Under the pieces are notes generated by a model. That model did not search any database. It was given only the letters and a program-made list of their open reading frames with translations, and was not told where the DNA came from. Of a stretch of DNA of 64,000 bases, positions 34,400 through 44,101 are shown in pieces. A program made the translations under genes and the position numbers. Source of the DNA: Sphingobium sp. MI1205 (GTDB lineage: Bacteria > Pseudomonadota > Alphaproteobacteria > Sphingomonadales > Sphingomonadaceae); NCBI RefSeq assembly GCF_001563285.1, contig NZ_CP005188.1, forward strand, positions 2,423,501 to 2,487,500. Direction: 5' to 3'. Numbering within the stretch: the stretch's first letter is position 1; the number at the start of each line of letters is the position of its first letter.

Positions 34400-36391
34400 A
34401 TGGCGGACAGTTATTGCATGGAAGATCAGGAGTCCGGCTGGCAAGCAGCGGTACGACGCTTCCTTCCACTCGTCCTGGTGATATTGCTGGTCGGGGCGCT
34501 CGGCACCCTGCTCTACAGCGCCAGCACGGCGACGCGGGATCATGAACGCGCGCTGACGGAACAGCGGCGCAGTTTCGAGATTATCGCCCTTGCCCGCGCG
34601 TTTGAGGCCAAGACCGCGCGCGCCGAAGTGACGCTGGCCCGCTATGTGATCAGCCTGGATCCCGACGTTGGCCGCCTATTCCAGGATCAATGGCGTACCG
34701 CGTCGAGCCAGCTCAAGCTGCTGACCTATGCAACGCGCCGATCGGGATGGCAGCGAGCCAATGTGCGGGAATTAAAGCAGGCCTTCGAGCAGCGCGGAAA
34801 GACGCTGAACGAAATCGGTCTGCGCACAACCTATGACCAGAAGATGGCCGCCCTGGGCCAATTCCACCAGGCGGGCAAGTCAGAAGAGCTGAAGCATATC
34901 AACAAGTTGCTCGACCGGGTGATCCAGGCCGAAAATGGCCGGCTTCAGGAACGCAGCCTGGCGGTGAAGCTGGCGGGCAATCGCACGCAATGGGTTGATC
35001 GAACCTCGCGTCTGTTCGGTCTGGTGCTGTTTGTCTGCGTCCTGTTTGCGCTATGGATGGCGAACGCAGCCCTGACCGAGCGTCGCAGCGCCCGCCGCAT
35101 CGCGGACATGGAGGCCGAGCGCGCCGACCGGATGGAGGCCGCAGTTGCCGCGCGCACCGTGGAGCTGTCGAGCGCCTATGAGCAATTGAAAAAGGAAACG
35201 GCGGAACGCGCGGCCGCCGAGGAAAATCTGCGCCAGATGCAGAAGATGGATGCCGTGGGCCAGTTGACTGGCGGCATCGCGCATGATTTCAACAACATGC
35301 TCGCGGTCGTCGTCGGCGGCCTGGAACTGGCCAAGCGCACGTTGCGCCTGAAGCCGCAGGAGGCTTCCCGGCATCTGGACAATGCCATGGACGGCGCAAC
35401 CCGCGCCGCGGCGCTGACCCGCCGCCTGCTCGCCTTCGCCCGCTCCGAGCCACTGCTGCCCAGCGCCGTCGATCCCGACATGCTGGTAAAGGACATGGCG
35501 GAACTGATCGACCGGTCGATCGGCGACCAGATCATTGTCTCCTTCGATAATCAGGCTGATGGCTGGCACATTTTCGTCGATCAGCACCAGATGGAAAACG
35601 CCATATTGAACCTGTGCGTCAATGCCCGCGACGCGATGGATGGTCGGGGCAGGCTGGTCATCGAAACGCGCCAGGCGCTGCTCGCTGGAAACGAGATCGG
35701 GGAATGCGCGGCGGGGGATTATGTCGTGCTGAGCGTCACAGACGATGGATGCGGCATGGCCCCCGACGTTCTCGCTCGAGTATTCGAACCCTTTTTCACG
35801 ACCAAACCCGTCGGCAAGGGCACCGGGCTGGGGCTTAGCCAGATTTTCGGCTTCGTACGGCAGAGCCAAGGTGAAATCCGCATCGAATCGGAATTGGGCC
35901 ACGGTACCAGTGTCCAGATCTACCTGCCCCGCCGGGTCAGCCTCAGCGGGCAATCGGCTGGTGAAGCGCCCCTGTCCGATCGGGAGCCGGTGCTGCATCC
36001 ACCCACGCGCATCCTGGTCGTCGAGGATGATCCCCGCGTGCTGAACCAGACGATGGCGGCGCTGGCGGAACTGGGCCATCTGCCCGTCGCATGCGATCAT
36101 CCGTCAAAGGCCGCTAAGCTGCTTGCCAGTCACCGTGACATCGGTCTGATAGTCAGCGATGTGCTGATGCCAGACATGACCGGGCCGGAAATGGTCCGCT
36201 CCCTGCCCGCTGCCTACGCACATGTGCCGGTGCTGTTCGTCACCGGATATGCGGGCGATATTGCGGAGGGTTCGGAATTTGGCGGGCACCAGGTGCTGCG
36301 AAAGCCCTATACGCTGATGGGTCTGTCCCACGCGCTGTCCAATGCGCTCAACGGATCGCACCACCCCGGAACAGCCGCGGCAGCAGAGTAA
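34400..36391 (+). CDS. Hybrid sensor histidine kinase with CHASE3-like sensor and receiver domain
   Basis: A membrane-bound signalling protein of about 663 residues. Order: TM1 (about 17-37), an extracytoplasmic helical sensor resembling CHASE3, TM2 (about 202-222), a coiled coil, HisKA with the phospho-accepting H295 in GGIAHDFNNML, HATPase_c (N box NLCVNARDAMD, DDGCGM, GKGTGLGLS), and a C-terminal receiver with the phospho-acceptor D587 in VSDVLMPDMTG and the conserved lysine in LRKPYTL. The start at ATG 34400 follows AAGGG; an ATG at 34418 is an alternative. It is an orphan, with no regulator gene adjacent. Its 3' end overlaps the convergent next gene by 44 bases. Confidence 0.92.
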   Translation: MADSYCMEDQESGWQAAVRRFLPLVLVILLVGALGTLLYSASTATRDHERALTEQRRSFEIIALARAFEAKTARAEVTLARYVISLDPDVGRLFQDQWRTASSQLKLLTYATRRSGWQRANVRELKQAFEQRGKTLNEIGLRTTYDQKMAALGQFHQAGKSEELKHINKLLDRVIQAENGRLQERSLAVKLAGNRTQWVDRTSRLFGLVLFVCVLFALWMANAALTERRSARRIADMEAERADRMEAAVAARTVELSSAYEQLKKETAERAAAEENLRQMQKMDAVGQLTGGIAHDFNNMLAVVVGGLELAKRTLRLKPQEASRHLDNAMDGATRAAALTRRLLAFARSEPLLPSAVDPDMLVKDMAELIDRSIGDQIIVSFDNQADGWHIFVDQHQMENAILNLCVNARDAMDGRGRLVIETRQALLAGNEIGECAAGDYVVLSVTDDGCGMAPDVLARVFEPFFTTKPVGKGTGLGLSQIFGFVRQSQGEIRIESELGHGTSVQIYLPRRVSLSGQSAGEAPLSDREPVLHPPTRILVVEDDPRVLNQTMAALAELGHLPVACDHPSKAAKLLASHRDIGLIVSDVLMPDMTGPEMVRSLPAAYAHVPVLFVTGYAGDIAEGSEFGGHQVLRKPYTLMGLSHALSNALNGSHHPGTAAAAE

Positions 36392-37238
36392 GCGCGCCAA
36401 GCAGCGGCCAGCGGCGCTGCCAGGGTTTGATGACGATCGCCGTGCCTGCGTGGCGATTGATCTTCCACGCCAGATAATCGATGCCGCCCGCATAGGTGAA
36501 GCTGGCCTTGGCAAGACGGATAACCGACAGGCGCTTGCCGCGACGCTGAAGCTCGCGCCATCGGGCAGGCGCATCTTTCGGCGAAGGCGGTAGCCCATCA
36601 GCCAGCGCGGCCTCTCCAAAACGGCGATAGCGGTCGGCGTCTACGTCCACGATCGAGTTGGAACGCCCCTTCTTCTCCGCCCGCAATTCGGCGTTGTAGG
36701 TCAGTGTGAAGCCAGTCTTCCAGAGCGATAGCGCGTCCTGCGCCTTCGCCATTGGGCGGGCCAGCGACAGCAGTGTCGGCGCGGCGCTGGCGATAGCGCT
36801 GACCGCCCGCTGCCGCGCAAGATCATCCGCCACCCAGAGCAGACGGGCAGGCTGGGCAAAGCGCGCCCAGACCGAAACATTGTCAGCATCCATGCTGTTC
36901 AGTCGAGCGAAGTCCGCCTCCGAAAGCACAGCATACTTGGCGACCAGGCCGTTATGTTCGAACGGGAAGACATTGGGCGGGATCAGCCGGTTGGCGGTGG
37001 CCAGCCAGCTTTTGCCATAAGCCCCGCGATAGTCCGACACGATAAGGTAGAAATCCAGCATCAGCCCATCGAGATTCTTCTCTCGCAGGCAAGAGCCGTA
37101 GAACAGCACGGCGCGCGATGCATAAGGATATTTCGCCGCCAACGCGCCCGCCATGGCCGCCGCGCGAGGATCAGCAGGCGCGGTGAGTTCCGCAGTGACG
37201 AGGGATGGCAGCGTATCGGGCATCAGCTTTCGCCCCAT
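36348..37238 (-). CDS. Nucleotidyltransferase-like protein, possibly Tam41-like
   Basis: A 296-residue soluble protein of no named family that I can prove. It has a GS motif (FYGSCLR, G48-S49) followed by LDFYLIVSD (D62, D69), the layout of polymerase-beta-like nucleotidyltransferases. A central AKYAVLSEADF and WARFAQPARLLW recall the mitochondrial CDP-diacylglycerol synthase Tam41 by eye, which suggests a lipid-linked nucleotidyl transfer (inference). It lies 32 bases after the DUF938 gene on the same strand, so it may be the last gene of the glycine-cleavage transcript, and overlaps the histidine kinase end. Confidence 0.55.
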   Translation of the reverse strand: MGRKLMPDTLPSLVTAELTAPADPRAAAMAGALAAKYPYASRAVLFYGSCLREKNLDGLMLDFYLIVSDYRGAYGKSWLATANRLIPPNVFPFEHNGLVAKYAVLSEADFARLNSMDADNVSVWARFAQPARLLWVADDLARQRAVSAIASAAPTLLSLARPMAKAQDALSLWKTGFTLTYNAELRAEKKGRSNSIVDVDADRYRRFGEAALADGLPPSPKDAPARWRELQRRGKRLSVIRLAKASFTYAGGIDYLAWKINRHAGTAIVIKPWQRRWPLLGALTLLPRLFRGGAIR

Positions 37239-37270
37239 ATCCGCTTCGATCTCGCCTGTCGAAGCGCTTT

Positions 37271-37918
37271 TCAGGACAGGCGCTTGCGGAAGAGCAACGA
37301 TAGATTGTTGGCGGGCATTTCGACCAGCTTCTGAAAGGCCAGCCCTTCACCCCCGGCGGCGGCGACTACATCCTCCATGCGGCGCAGGCCCCATTGCGGA
37401 TCGCGAGACTTTAGCGAGGCGTCGAAAGCAAGGTTGCTGGGCGCTGTTGCAAGGTCCTGCCGAAGGAAGGGGCCGTAAAGGTAGAGAAGGCCCGAGGGAG
37501 GCAGAAGCCTTCCCGCCCCTTTCATCAATCCGACCGTCGCTTCCCAAGGGCTGATGTGGACCATGTTGATGCACAGGATCGCGTCGGCTTGCCTGATCGG
37601 CCAGTCTGCCGCCGCATCAAGCCGGACGGGCGGGCGCAGGTTGGGACAGCGGGCCTCAACGCGCCATGCTTCGATGGAGGCAAGCGCCGCAGGATCGGGG
37701 TCGCTGGGCTGCCAGTCGAGCGCGGGCAAGGTGGTGGCAAAATGAACCGCATGTTCGCCGCTTCCGCTCGCCACCTCCAGCACAAGGCCGGAAGGTGGCA
37801 GCTCGTCTCGCAGGACAGCGAGGATGGCGTCGCGATTGCGCTCGGTTGCGGGGGCATGGCGCTTGTCCGCCGCAGCGGGGCCGGAACCGGGTTCCCACGG
37901 CTCCGGTCCGCCGGTCAT
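37271..37918 (-). CDS. DUF938 family class I SAM-dependent methyltransferase
   Basis: A 215-residue protein from the ATG at 37918, overlapping the gcvPB stop (ATGA). DUF938 signatures are ATERNRDAIL (about 25-34), the SAM-binding LEVASGSGEHAVHFA (about 46-60), WQPSDPD, INMVHISPWEA and LYLYGPF. The family is predicted to methylate an unknown substrate. Tight coupling to gcvPB hints at a one-carbon connection but does not prove it. Confidence 0.88.
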   Translation of the reverse strand: MTGGPEPWEPGSGPAAADKRHAPATERNRDAILAVLRDELPPSGLVLEVASGSGEHAVHFATTLPALDWQPSDPDPAALASIEAWRVEARCPNLRPPVRLDAAADWPIRQADAILCINMVHISPWEATVGLMKGAGRLLPPSGLLYLYGPFLRQDLATAPSNLAFDASLKSRDPQWGLRRMEDVVAAAGGEGLAFQKLVEMPANNLSLLFRKRLS

Positions 37919-39486
37919 TCTGCGGCCTGCGCCAGTGCCGGGTCGGTCCATGCAAGGATCGGCTTGCGAGCGGCAAGCGTCTCGTCAAGGCGACGGCGCG
38001 GTGCGAAATGGGGCGCCCCCTTCAACGCCTCGTCCCCCGCCTTGGCGCGCTGGGCGAGGCTGCGCAGCGCCATGATGAACTGATCGAGCGCTGCCTTGCT
38101 TTCGGTTTCGGTCGGTTCGATCAGCATCGCGCCATGGACGACCAACGGGAAATACATGGTCATGGGATGGAAGCCTTCGTCGATCAGCCCCTTGGCGATG
38201 TCGAGCGTGGTGAAGCCTTCGGCCAGCCCCTTGTCGCTGAACAGCGCCTCATGCATGCATGGGCCGCTCTGGCCAAAAGGCGCGTCCAGCACATCGTCCA
38301 GACTGCGCAGGATGTAATTGGCATTGAGCACCGCGTCGCTCGCGACCTGCCGCAGTCCATCCGCGCCATGGCTGAGAATATAGGTGAGCGCGCGAGTAAA
38401 CATGCCCATCTGGCCGTGGAAGGCGACCATGCGGCCAAAGGTCTGGCCATGATGGCCCTGCGCCGTTTCTTCTTCGATCAGCGCGAATTGATCGCCCTGA
38501 CGCTCGACGAAGGGGAGCGGCGCGAAGGGAGCGAGCGCCTGGCTCAGCACCACCGGGCCGGAACCGGGACCGCCACCGCCGTGCGGGGTGGAGAAGGTCT
38601 TGTGCAGGTTGATATGCATCGCATCGACGCCAAGGTCGCCGGGGCGGACCCGGCCGACGATGGCGTTGAAGTTCGCACCGTCGCAATAGACGAAGGCCCC
38701 GGCGGCATGGACCGCGTCAGAGATCGTCTTCATGTCTCGCTCGAACAGGCCGCAGGTGTTGGGGTTGGTGATCATCACCGCCGCGACGTCCGGGCCGAGA
38801 CGGCCCTTGAGCGCTTCAAGGTCAACGCGGCCATCCAGCGTAGCGGGTATGTCCTCGACCTTGTAGCCACAGAAGGCTGCGGTGGCGGGGTTGGTGCCGT
38901 GGGCGCTTTCAGGGACGAGGATGACGCTGCGCGCGTCACCCCGGGCTTCGAGCGCGGCGCGGATCGCAAGCAGGCCGCATAGTTCGCCATGCGCGCCTGC
39001 CTTGGGGCTCATCGCGACCGAATGCATGCCGGTCAGCTTGATGAGCCATTCGGCCAGTTCATGGATCACCGCGAGTGCGCCCTGCACCGTCGATTGGGGC
39101 GCCAGCGGGTGAAGGTCGGCGAAACCGGGCATCCGCGCGACCTTCTCGTTCAGGCGCGGATTGTGCTTCATCGTGCAGGAGCCGAGCGGGAACAGGCCAA
39201 GGTCGATGGCATAGTTCTGGCGGCTGAGGCGCGTATAATGGCGCACCGTTTCCTGTTCCGACAGGCCCGGCAGGCCGATGCCGTCCGTGCGGGCGAGATT
39301 ACCGAGGCGGCTGGTGACTTTCGGGGCCTCCGCGAAATCGACGCCGGTGGTGTCGGTCGAACCGATCTCGAAGATCAGCGCTTCTTCCAGCATCAGGGCG
39401 CGGTTGCCAGTGACGGTTGCCGGAGGCGCATCGGCCTGGGTGATGGCCTGCGGCGCGGTGGGACGGCCTTCCTTGAGCATGGTCAT
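37915..39486 (-). CDS. gcvPB: Glycine dehydrogenase (decarboxylating) subunit 2
   Basis: The PLP-carrying half of the split P protein of the glycine cleavage system, 523 residues. It has [14 protein letters not shown] and the PLP lysine in the [19 protein letters not shown] segment (about 283-301). It pairs with gcvPA just upstream, overlapping by four bases (ATGA), so the dimer subunits are made together. It decarboxylates glycine and passes aminomethyl to GcvH. Length matches other two-subunit systems. Confidence 0.95.
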   Translation of the reverse strand: MTMLKEGRPTAPQAITQADAPPATVTGNRALMLEEALIFEIGSTDTTGVDFAEAPKVTSRLGNLARTDGIGLPGLSEQETVRHYTRLSRQNYAIDLGLFPLGSCTMKHNPRLNEKVARMPGFADLHPLAPQSTVQGALAVIHELAEWLIKLTGMHSVAMSPKAGAHGELCGLLAIRAALEARGDARSVILVPESAHGTNPATAAFCGYKVEDIPATLDGRVDLEALKGRLGPDVAAVMITNPNTCGLFERDMKTISDAVHAAGAFVYCDGANFNAIVGRVRPGDLGVDAMHINLHKTFSTPHGGGGPGSGPVVLSQALAPFAPLPFVERQGDQFALIEEETAQGHHGQTFGRMVAFHGQMGMFTRALTYILSHGADGLRQVASDAVLNANYILRSLDDVLDAPFGQSGPCMHEALFSDKGLAEGFTTLDIAKGLIDEGFHPMTMYFPLVVHGAMLIEPTETESKAALDQFIMALRSLAQRAKAGDEALKGAPHFAPRRRLDETLAARKPILAWTDPALAQAAE

Positions 39487-40841
39487 GCCAGTTCCTCCTC
39501 AAGCGCCTTGGCAAGGGTTTCGATATCCTCCGGCGTCACGGTTTCAGTGACGGCGACAACCAGGCCGTTGCCGATCTGCGGCGCATCGGGAAACAGGCGG
39601 CCCAGCGAAACACCGCCCAGCACGCCCCTGTCCGCAAGGTTACGGACGATTTCGCGCGCGTCCTTTGACAGGATCAGCGTGAATTCGTTGAAAAAGCTGT
39701 CGTTGAGCAGCGTGACGCCCGGCACCTGCGCCAGGCGCTCAGCAGCCTGACAGGCGAGCGCATGATTCAGCGCCGCAAGTTCCCGCAGGCCCTTTTCGCC
39801 CAGCAGGGTCATGTGAATGCTGAATGCCAGAGCGCACAGGCCCGAATTGGTGCAGATGTTCGACGTCGCCTTTTCACGGCGGATATGCTGTTCGCGGGTC
39901 GAGAGGGTCAGCACGAAGCCGCGCTTGCCCGCCGCGTCGACCGTCTCGCCGCACAGGCGGCCCGGCATCTGTCGGACATATTTCTGCTTGCACGCGAACA
40001 GGCCCAGATAAGGCCCGCCGAATTGCAGGCCGACGCCGATCGACTGGCCTTCGCCCACGACGATGTCCGCGCCCATATGGCCCGGCGCCCGGCACGCACC
40101 CAGCGCGACGGGTTCCGTTACCACCGCGACCAGCAGCGCACCTGCGGCGTGCGCCGCCTCGGCGAGCGGGGTCAGGTCGGCGATGCGGCCGAGGATGTCG
40201 GGATATTGGACGACGACGCAGCTCGTATCCTTGTCGATGCCGGCGATCAGCGCATCGATATCGGTGGCAGCGTCCAGGGTGGGCGCTTCATGCACCAGCG
40301 TGTCGCCGGTGAACTTCGCCATGGTGTTGGCGACCGAGACATAATGGGGATGCAGGCCGGAGGAGAGGATCGCCTTGCCGCGCTTGGTGATGCGGCGAGC
40401 CATGCCGATCGCTTCCCAGCAGGCGGTCGAGCCGTCATACATGGAGGCGTTGGCGACGTCGCAGCCGAGCAGGCGGGCGACCTGCGTCTGGAATTCGAAC
40501 AGCACCTGCAACGTGCCCTGCGCGATTTCCGGCTGATAGGGCGTATAGGCGGTCAGGAACTCGCCGCGCTGGATCAGATGATCGACGCTGGCAGGAACAT
40601 GATGCCTGTAGGCGCCTGCGCCCAGGAAGAAGGGCGCCTCCCCCGCCGACAGGTTTTTCCGCGCCAGCGCCGCCATATGGCGCTCGACCGCCAGTTCGCT
40701 GGCATGATCGGGCAGGCCGCCGATCTTTCCGGGAAGGCGCGCTTCAGCGGGGACATCGACGAACAGGTCGTCAATGGATGCCGCGCCGATAACGGACAGC
40801 ATGTCCTGCCGGTCTGCATCGGTAAGGGGTAGGTAGCGCAT
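39483..40841 (-). CDS. gcvPA: Glycine dehydrogenase (decarboxylating) subunit 1
   Basis: The N-terminal-type half of the two-subunit P protein, 452 residues. It begins [15 protein letters not shown] and carries [16 protein letters not shown] (about 72-87), [14 protein letters not shown] and the substrate-side DGSTACWEA. It overlaps gcvPB by four bases downstream. About 144 bases, including repeat-like sequence, separate it from gcvH upstream. Confidence 0.95.
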   Translation of the reverse strand: MRYLPLTDADRQDMLSVIGAASIDDLFVDVPAEARLPGKIGGLPDHASELAVERHMAALARKNLSAGEAPFFLGAGAYRHHVPASVDHLIQRGEFLTAYTPYQPEIAQGTLQVLFEFQTQVARLLGCDVANASMYDGSTACWEAIGMARRITKRGKAILSSGLHPHYVSVANTMAKFTGDTLVHEAPTLDAATDIDALIAGIDKDTSCVVVQYPDILGRIADLTPLAEAAHAAGALLVAVVTEPVALGACRAPGHMGADIVVGEGQSIGVGLQFGGPYLGLFACKQKYVRQMPGRLCGETVDAAGKRGFVLTLSTREQHIRREKATSNICTNSGLCALAFSIHMTLLGEKGLRELAALNHALACQAAERLAQVPGVTLLNDSFFNEFTLILSKDAREIVRNLADRGVLGGVSLGRLFPDAPQIGNGLVVAVTETVTPEDIETLAKALEEELA

Positions 40842-40846
40842 GTTCC

Positions 40847-40976
40847 AAAACTCCCCCCTCCCTTCACGGGAGGGTCTGGGGTGGTAGCGAGCAAAGCAAG
40901 CCTGCCGCCATCTCTATGGGGCGGACGCTCCCTGCGGTCGCGACCCACCCCTTTCCTCCTCCCTGATGGGAGGGAC
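40847..40976. repeat. Inverted-repeat-rich intergenic spacer between gcvPA and gcvH
   Basis: CTCCCCCCTCCCTT...GGGAGGGTCTGGGGTGG at the left and CCACCCCTTTCC...CTCCCTGATGGGAGGG at the right form an imperfect long inverted repeat with smaller self-complementary arms (CCTCCC/GGGAGG). It resembles dispersed intergenic palindromes in GC-rich genomes. It could attenuate or process the gcv mRNA, giving less gcvP than gcvTH. No gene is seen in it. Confidence 0.5.
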
Positions 40977-40985
40977 TTATGTCTG

Positions 40986-41357
40986 TTAAAGCGCGGCGAC
41001 GAACTTCTTGTAGGCGGCTTCATTCATCAGGCCGTCCAGCTCGCTCGTATCGGTGATGCGCAGCTTGAAGAACCAGCCATCTTCCTCTGCATCGCTGTTC
41101 ACGAGCGCGGGTTCATCCTCAAGCGCGCTGTTGGCCTCGACGACTTCGCCGGAGATGGGCGCATAAACGTCGGACGCGGCCTTGACCGACTCCACGACTG
41201 CGGCGTCGTCGCCCTTGTCAAAAGTCGTGCCCTCGGCAGGCAGTTCGACGAACACGATGTCGCCCAACTGTTCCTGCGCATAATCAGTGATGCCGACGGT
41301 GGCGATTTCGCCTTCGACATCGATCCATTCATGTTCGTCAGTGAAATAACGGCTCAT
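40986..41357 (-). CDS. gcvH: Glycine cleavage system H protein
   Basis: The lipoyl carrier that shuttles the aminomethyl group between P, T and L proteins, 123 residues. The lipoylated lysine is K59 in [12 protein letters not shown], with the [19 protein letters not shown] strand region before it. Length is normal. It lies 30 bases after gcvT in the same transcript. Confidence 0.96.
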   Translation of the reverse strand: MSRYFTDEHEWIDVEGEIATVGITDYAQEQLGDIVFVELPAEGTTFDKGDDAAVVESVKAASDVYAPISGEVVEANSALEDEPALVNSDAEEDGWFFKLRITDTSELDGLMNEAAYKKFVAAL

Positions 41358-41387
41358 GTGGTGCTTCTCCCCTCGGAAAAGAAAAAA

Positions 41388-42539
41388 TCAGGCTTTGCGA
41401 CGATAGCGATGCGGAATGAATGGCATCGGAGCGACGGTCGCGGCGATGCGCTTGCCGCGCACCTCGATTTCGAGCGCGGTGTCGATCGCGCTGTGCGGCA
41501 GGCTAACCCAGCCCATCGCGATGGGTGCGCCGACGGTAGGCGCAAAGCCGCCGGACGTCACTTCACCCACCCGCGCCACTCCGGCGAAGATCGGCGCACC
41601 TTCCCGCGCGGGCAGCCGGCCTTCTATCTTCAAACCGACGCGTTTTGATCCGGGTCCATCGGCCAATTCCTTCATCACGCGAGCATGGCCGATGAAGCCC
41701 CCCTCCTCCCGGCGGCGTTTCTGGATCGCAAAGCCCAGATCCGCGCCGATCGTGCTGACCGCGGGCGTAAGATCATGGCCATAAAGCGGCAAACCGGCTT
41801 CAAGGCGAAGCGAGTCCCGCGCGCCAAGGCCGATCGGTTTCACCTGCGGCAAACCGCACAGCGCGTCTGCAAGCAGCGTGACATCATCGCCGGGCACGCT
41901 GATTTCAAAGCCATCCTCGCCGGTGTAGCCCGACCGGCTGATCCACAGCGGCACGCCACGCCAGATGAAGAGGCCAGACTGCATGAACAGAAGGTCGGCG
42001 GTTTCAGGGATCAGGCTGGCAAGCGCCTCACCCGCTTCCGGCCCCTGCAGGGCGAGCAGCGCCTGCTCATCCATATGATTCATGACGACCTCATCGGGCA
42101 GATGTTCGATCATCCAGCCCATATCGTCATATTTGGTCGCGCCGTTGACGACCATGTAGATGTCCGCGCCGTCAAAGGCGTCACCGCCCAGACGGGAGAC
42201 CATCAAGTCGTCCAGAATGCCGCCATCCTCATCGAGCAGCATCGAGTAACGCTGGCGGAAGGGCTTCAACCCCCTGATGTCGCTCGGCAGCAGATGTTCA
42301 AGCGCGTCGTCCACGCCTTCGCCGGAAAAAAGCAGCTGGCCCATATGGCTGACATCGAACAGGCCCGCATGCTCGCGGGTCCATGCGTGCTCGGCCATGA
42401 TGCCTTCATATTGGATGGGCATGTTATAGTCGGCAAAACCGACCATGCGCGCGCCTTTTGCCCGATGCCAAGCGTCCAGCGGCAAGTCCTGCAGGGGCAA
42501 TTCTTCTTCGATATGGGCGATGTCGTCATTGCCGGACAT
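41388..42539 (-). CDS. gcvT: Glycine cleavage system T protein (aminomethyltransferase)
   Basis: Transfers the aminomethyl carbon to tetrahydrofolate, releasing ammonia. It is 383 residues from the ATG at 42539; the longer frame runs into the riboswitch and is not coding. Family motifs are FADYNMPIQYEG, REHAGLFDVSHMGQ (about 61-74, with the catalytic Asp in DVSHMGQ), GYTGEDGFEI and LGARDSLRLEAGLPLYGHDL. First gene of the glycine-induced operon gcvT-gcvH-gcvPA-gcvPB-DUF938. Confidence 0.95.
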   Translation of the reverse strand: MSGNDDIAHIEEELPLQDLPLDAWHRAKGARMVGFADYNMPIQYEGIMAEHAWTREHAGLFDVSHMGQLLFSGEGVDDALEHLLPSDIRGLKPFRQRYSMLLDEDGGILDDLMVSRLGGDAFDGADIYMVVNGATKYDDMGWMIEHLPDEVVMNHMDEQALLALQGPEAGEALASLIPETADLLFMQSGLFIWRGVPLWISRSGYTGEDGFEISVPGDDVTLLADALCGLPQVKPIGLGARDSLRLEAGLPLYGHDLTPAVSTIGADLGFAIQKRRREEGGFIGHARVMKELADGPGSKRVGLKIEGRLPAREGAPIFAGVARVGEVTSGGFAPTVGAPIAMGWVSLPHSAIDTALEIEVRGKRIAATVAPMPFIPHRYRRKA

Positions 42540-42610
42540 GAGGGGCGGCCTTTCCGTGCGAGTGATTGGCGACAGACGCCGCGGTCCGGAATCGGACCTG
42601 TTGCGTATGC

Positions 42611-42812
42611 CACCCCCTCTGTCACGGAACCTGAGAGCTTTGACCACCGGCCAGTGACCGGATGGCTTACCCCTTCGGTGGGACGGCGATTAAACCGTCC
42701 GCTTTCCAGAGCGCCTGCCCACGATGCGGTCCTTTGGCCTGAGAGATTCCGGGGCGGTTGCTCCTTCGGCGACGGGGTGGCCTGAAAGGCTTCCCATGCT
42801 CTCCCGCATCAT
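42611..42812 (-). promoter_or_regulatory. Tandem glycine riboswitch upstream of gcvT
   Basis: Reading the minus strand, two aptamer copies are visible. The first runs from GCGGGAGAGC (42799-42808) through GCCGAAGGAGCAA and AATCTCTCAGGCCAAAGGACC to CGCTCTGG. The second has CACCGAAGGGGTAAG and AAGCTCTCAGGTTCCGTGACAGAGGGGG, ending about 42611. The GCCGAAGG..GCAA, CTCTCAGGC and GGACAGAG-type elements are the hallmarks of the glycine (gcvT) RNA. The 3' end stands about 70 bases before the gcvT start. Bound glycine should turn on the gcv operon (known for the class). The remainder of the 42540-42933 gap holds no gene. Confidence 0.93.
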
Positions 42813-42933
42813 GTCCGGGCCCGAATCTTCCGGGCACCAGAGACGTCTTCGCATTGCGGGAAATGCAGCGCGGCGTCAATTGCTCAATCGGTCGGGCAGT
42901 GAAGGTCGCGCGGAAGGAGCCGGACCGGGCGAG

Positions 42934-44091
42934 TCAGGCTACCGCCAGTTCGCCGAATATCTCCGCATGGCGCTTTTCGGCATAGCGGTCGGTCATGCCC
43001 GCAATGAAGTCGGCGATATGGCGGCTGCGGCGCGGCTCATCGAGCAGGCAGTCGTCCTGCCATTCCGCCGGCATCAGTTGCGGCTGCTGCTGATAGGCGC
43101 GGAACAGATCGTGCACGATGATGCGCGCACGATCGGCGGCGGCCAGTTGCGACGGATGGTGATAGAGCGCCGCATACATGAAGCGTTTCAGCTCCCGCTC
43201 CTGCGCCGCGAGTTCGGGCGAGAAGCAGACCAGCGCGCGGCCAGCAGCGCGCACATCCTCCACCGTCTCGATCCGCGCCTGGGCGATATTATCCCGCGTC
43301 GATGCGATCAGATCGGTCGCCATGACACCAATCTGTTCGCGGACCAGTTCGCGTAGCAGCCGGTCCTGCGGAATATCGGGGTAGCGAGCGCGAACCCGAT
43401 CCCAGCAATGTTTGACGATGGGGACAGTCAGAAGCTGGTCGAGCGTCAGAAGGCCTGCGCGCAAGCCGTCATCAATGTCATGATTGTCATAGGCGATATC
43501 GTCGGCGATCGCGGCGAGTTGCGCTTCCAATGAGGCATGACTGCCCAGTTCCAGAGGAAAGAGGGCATCCACTTCCTGCATCGCCCAGCCCGGATGGTCG
43601 ATCGGGCCGTTATGCTTGGCCAGCCCCTCCAGCATTTCCCAGCTGAGGTTAAGACCGGCGAAGCAGGGATATGGCGATTCGAGCAGCATCAGCGTACGCA
43701 GCGTGTGGGCGTTATGATCGAAGCCGCCATGCTCATCGAGCGCCGCTTCCAGCGCGTCCTCCCCCGCGTGACCGAAGGGCGGATGGCCGATGTCATGGGC
43801 AAGGCAGAGCGCTTCGGTGAGATCTTCGTTGAGGCCGAGCGTGCGTGCGGTCGTGCGGCCGATCTGCGCGACTTCCAGGCTGTGGGTCAGCCGAACGCGG
43901 AAGTGATCGCCGTCGGGCGACACGAACACCTGTGTCTTGTGCCTTAGCCTGCGAAAAGAGATGGAATGGATGATGCGATCGCGGTCACGCTGAAAAATGT
44001 CGCGCGGGCCGCGCATCTCTCCGCCAGCCTCGGGATGGAGTCGGCCGCGACTGCGGTCAGGGTGCGAAGCATAGGGGGCAAGCGTCGTCAT
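42934..44091 (-). CDS. dgt: dGTP triphosphohydrolase (HD superfamily)
   Basis: Hydrolyses dNTPs to deoxynucleoside and triphosphate; 385 residues from the ATG at 44091. The HD metal site is seen in RLTHSLEVAQI (His) and LAHDIGHPPFGHAGE (His-Asp, about 95-109), then the distal Asp in AAIADDIAYDNHDIDDG. GEMRGPRDIFQRDRDRIIHS at the N-terminus is the dGTPase-like signature of the alphaproteobacterial type. It starts 10 bases after the SPOR gene stop, and the upper dcw-linked unit likely continues into it. Confidence 0.93.
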   Translation of the reverse strand: MTTLAPYASHPDRSRGRLHPEAGGEMRGPRDIFQRDRDRIIHSISFRRLRHKTQVFVSPDGDHFRVRLTHSLEVAQIGRTTARTLGLNEDLTEALCLAHDIGHPPFGHAGEDALEAALDEHGGFDHNAHTLRTLMLLESPYPCFAGLNLSWEMLEGLAKHNGPIDHPGWAMQEVDALFPLELGSHASLEAQLAAIADDIAYDNHDIDDGLRAGLLTLDQLLTVPIVKHCWDRVRARYPDIPQDRLLRELVREQIGVMATDLIASTRDNIAQARIETVEDVRAAGRALVCFSPELAAQERELKRFMYAALYHHPSQLAAADRARIIVHDLFRAYQQQPQLMPAEWQDDCLLDEPRRSRHIADFIAGMTDRYAEKRHAEIFGELAVA

Positions 44092-44101
44092 GCGGATGTT
44101 C

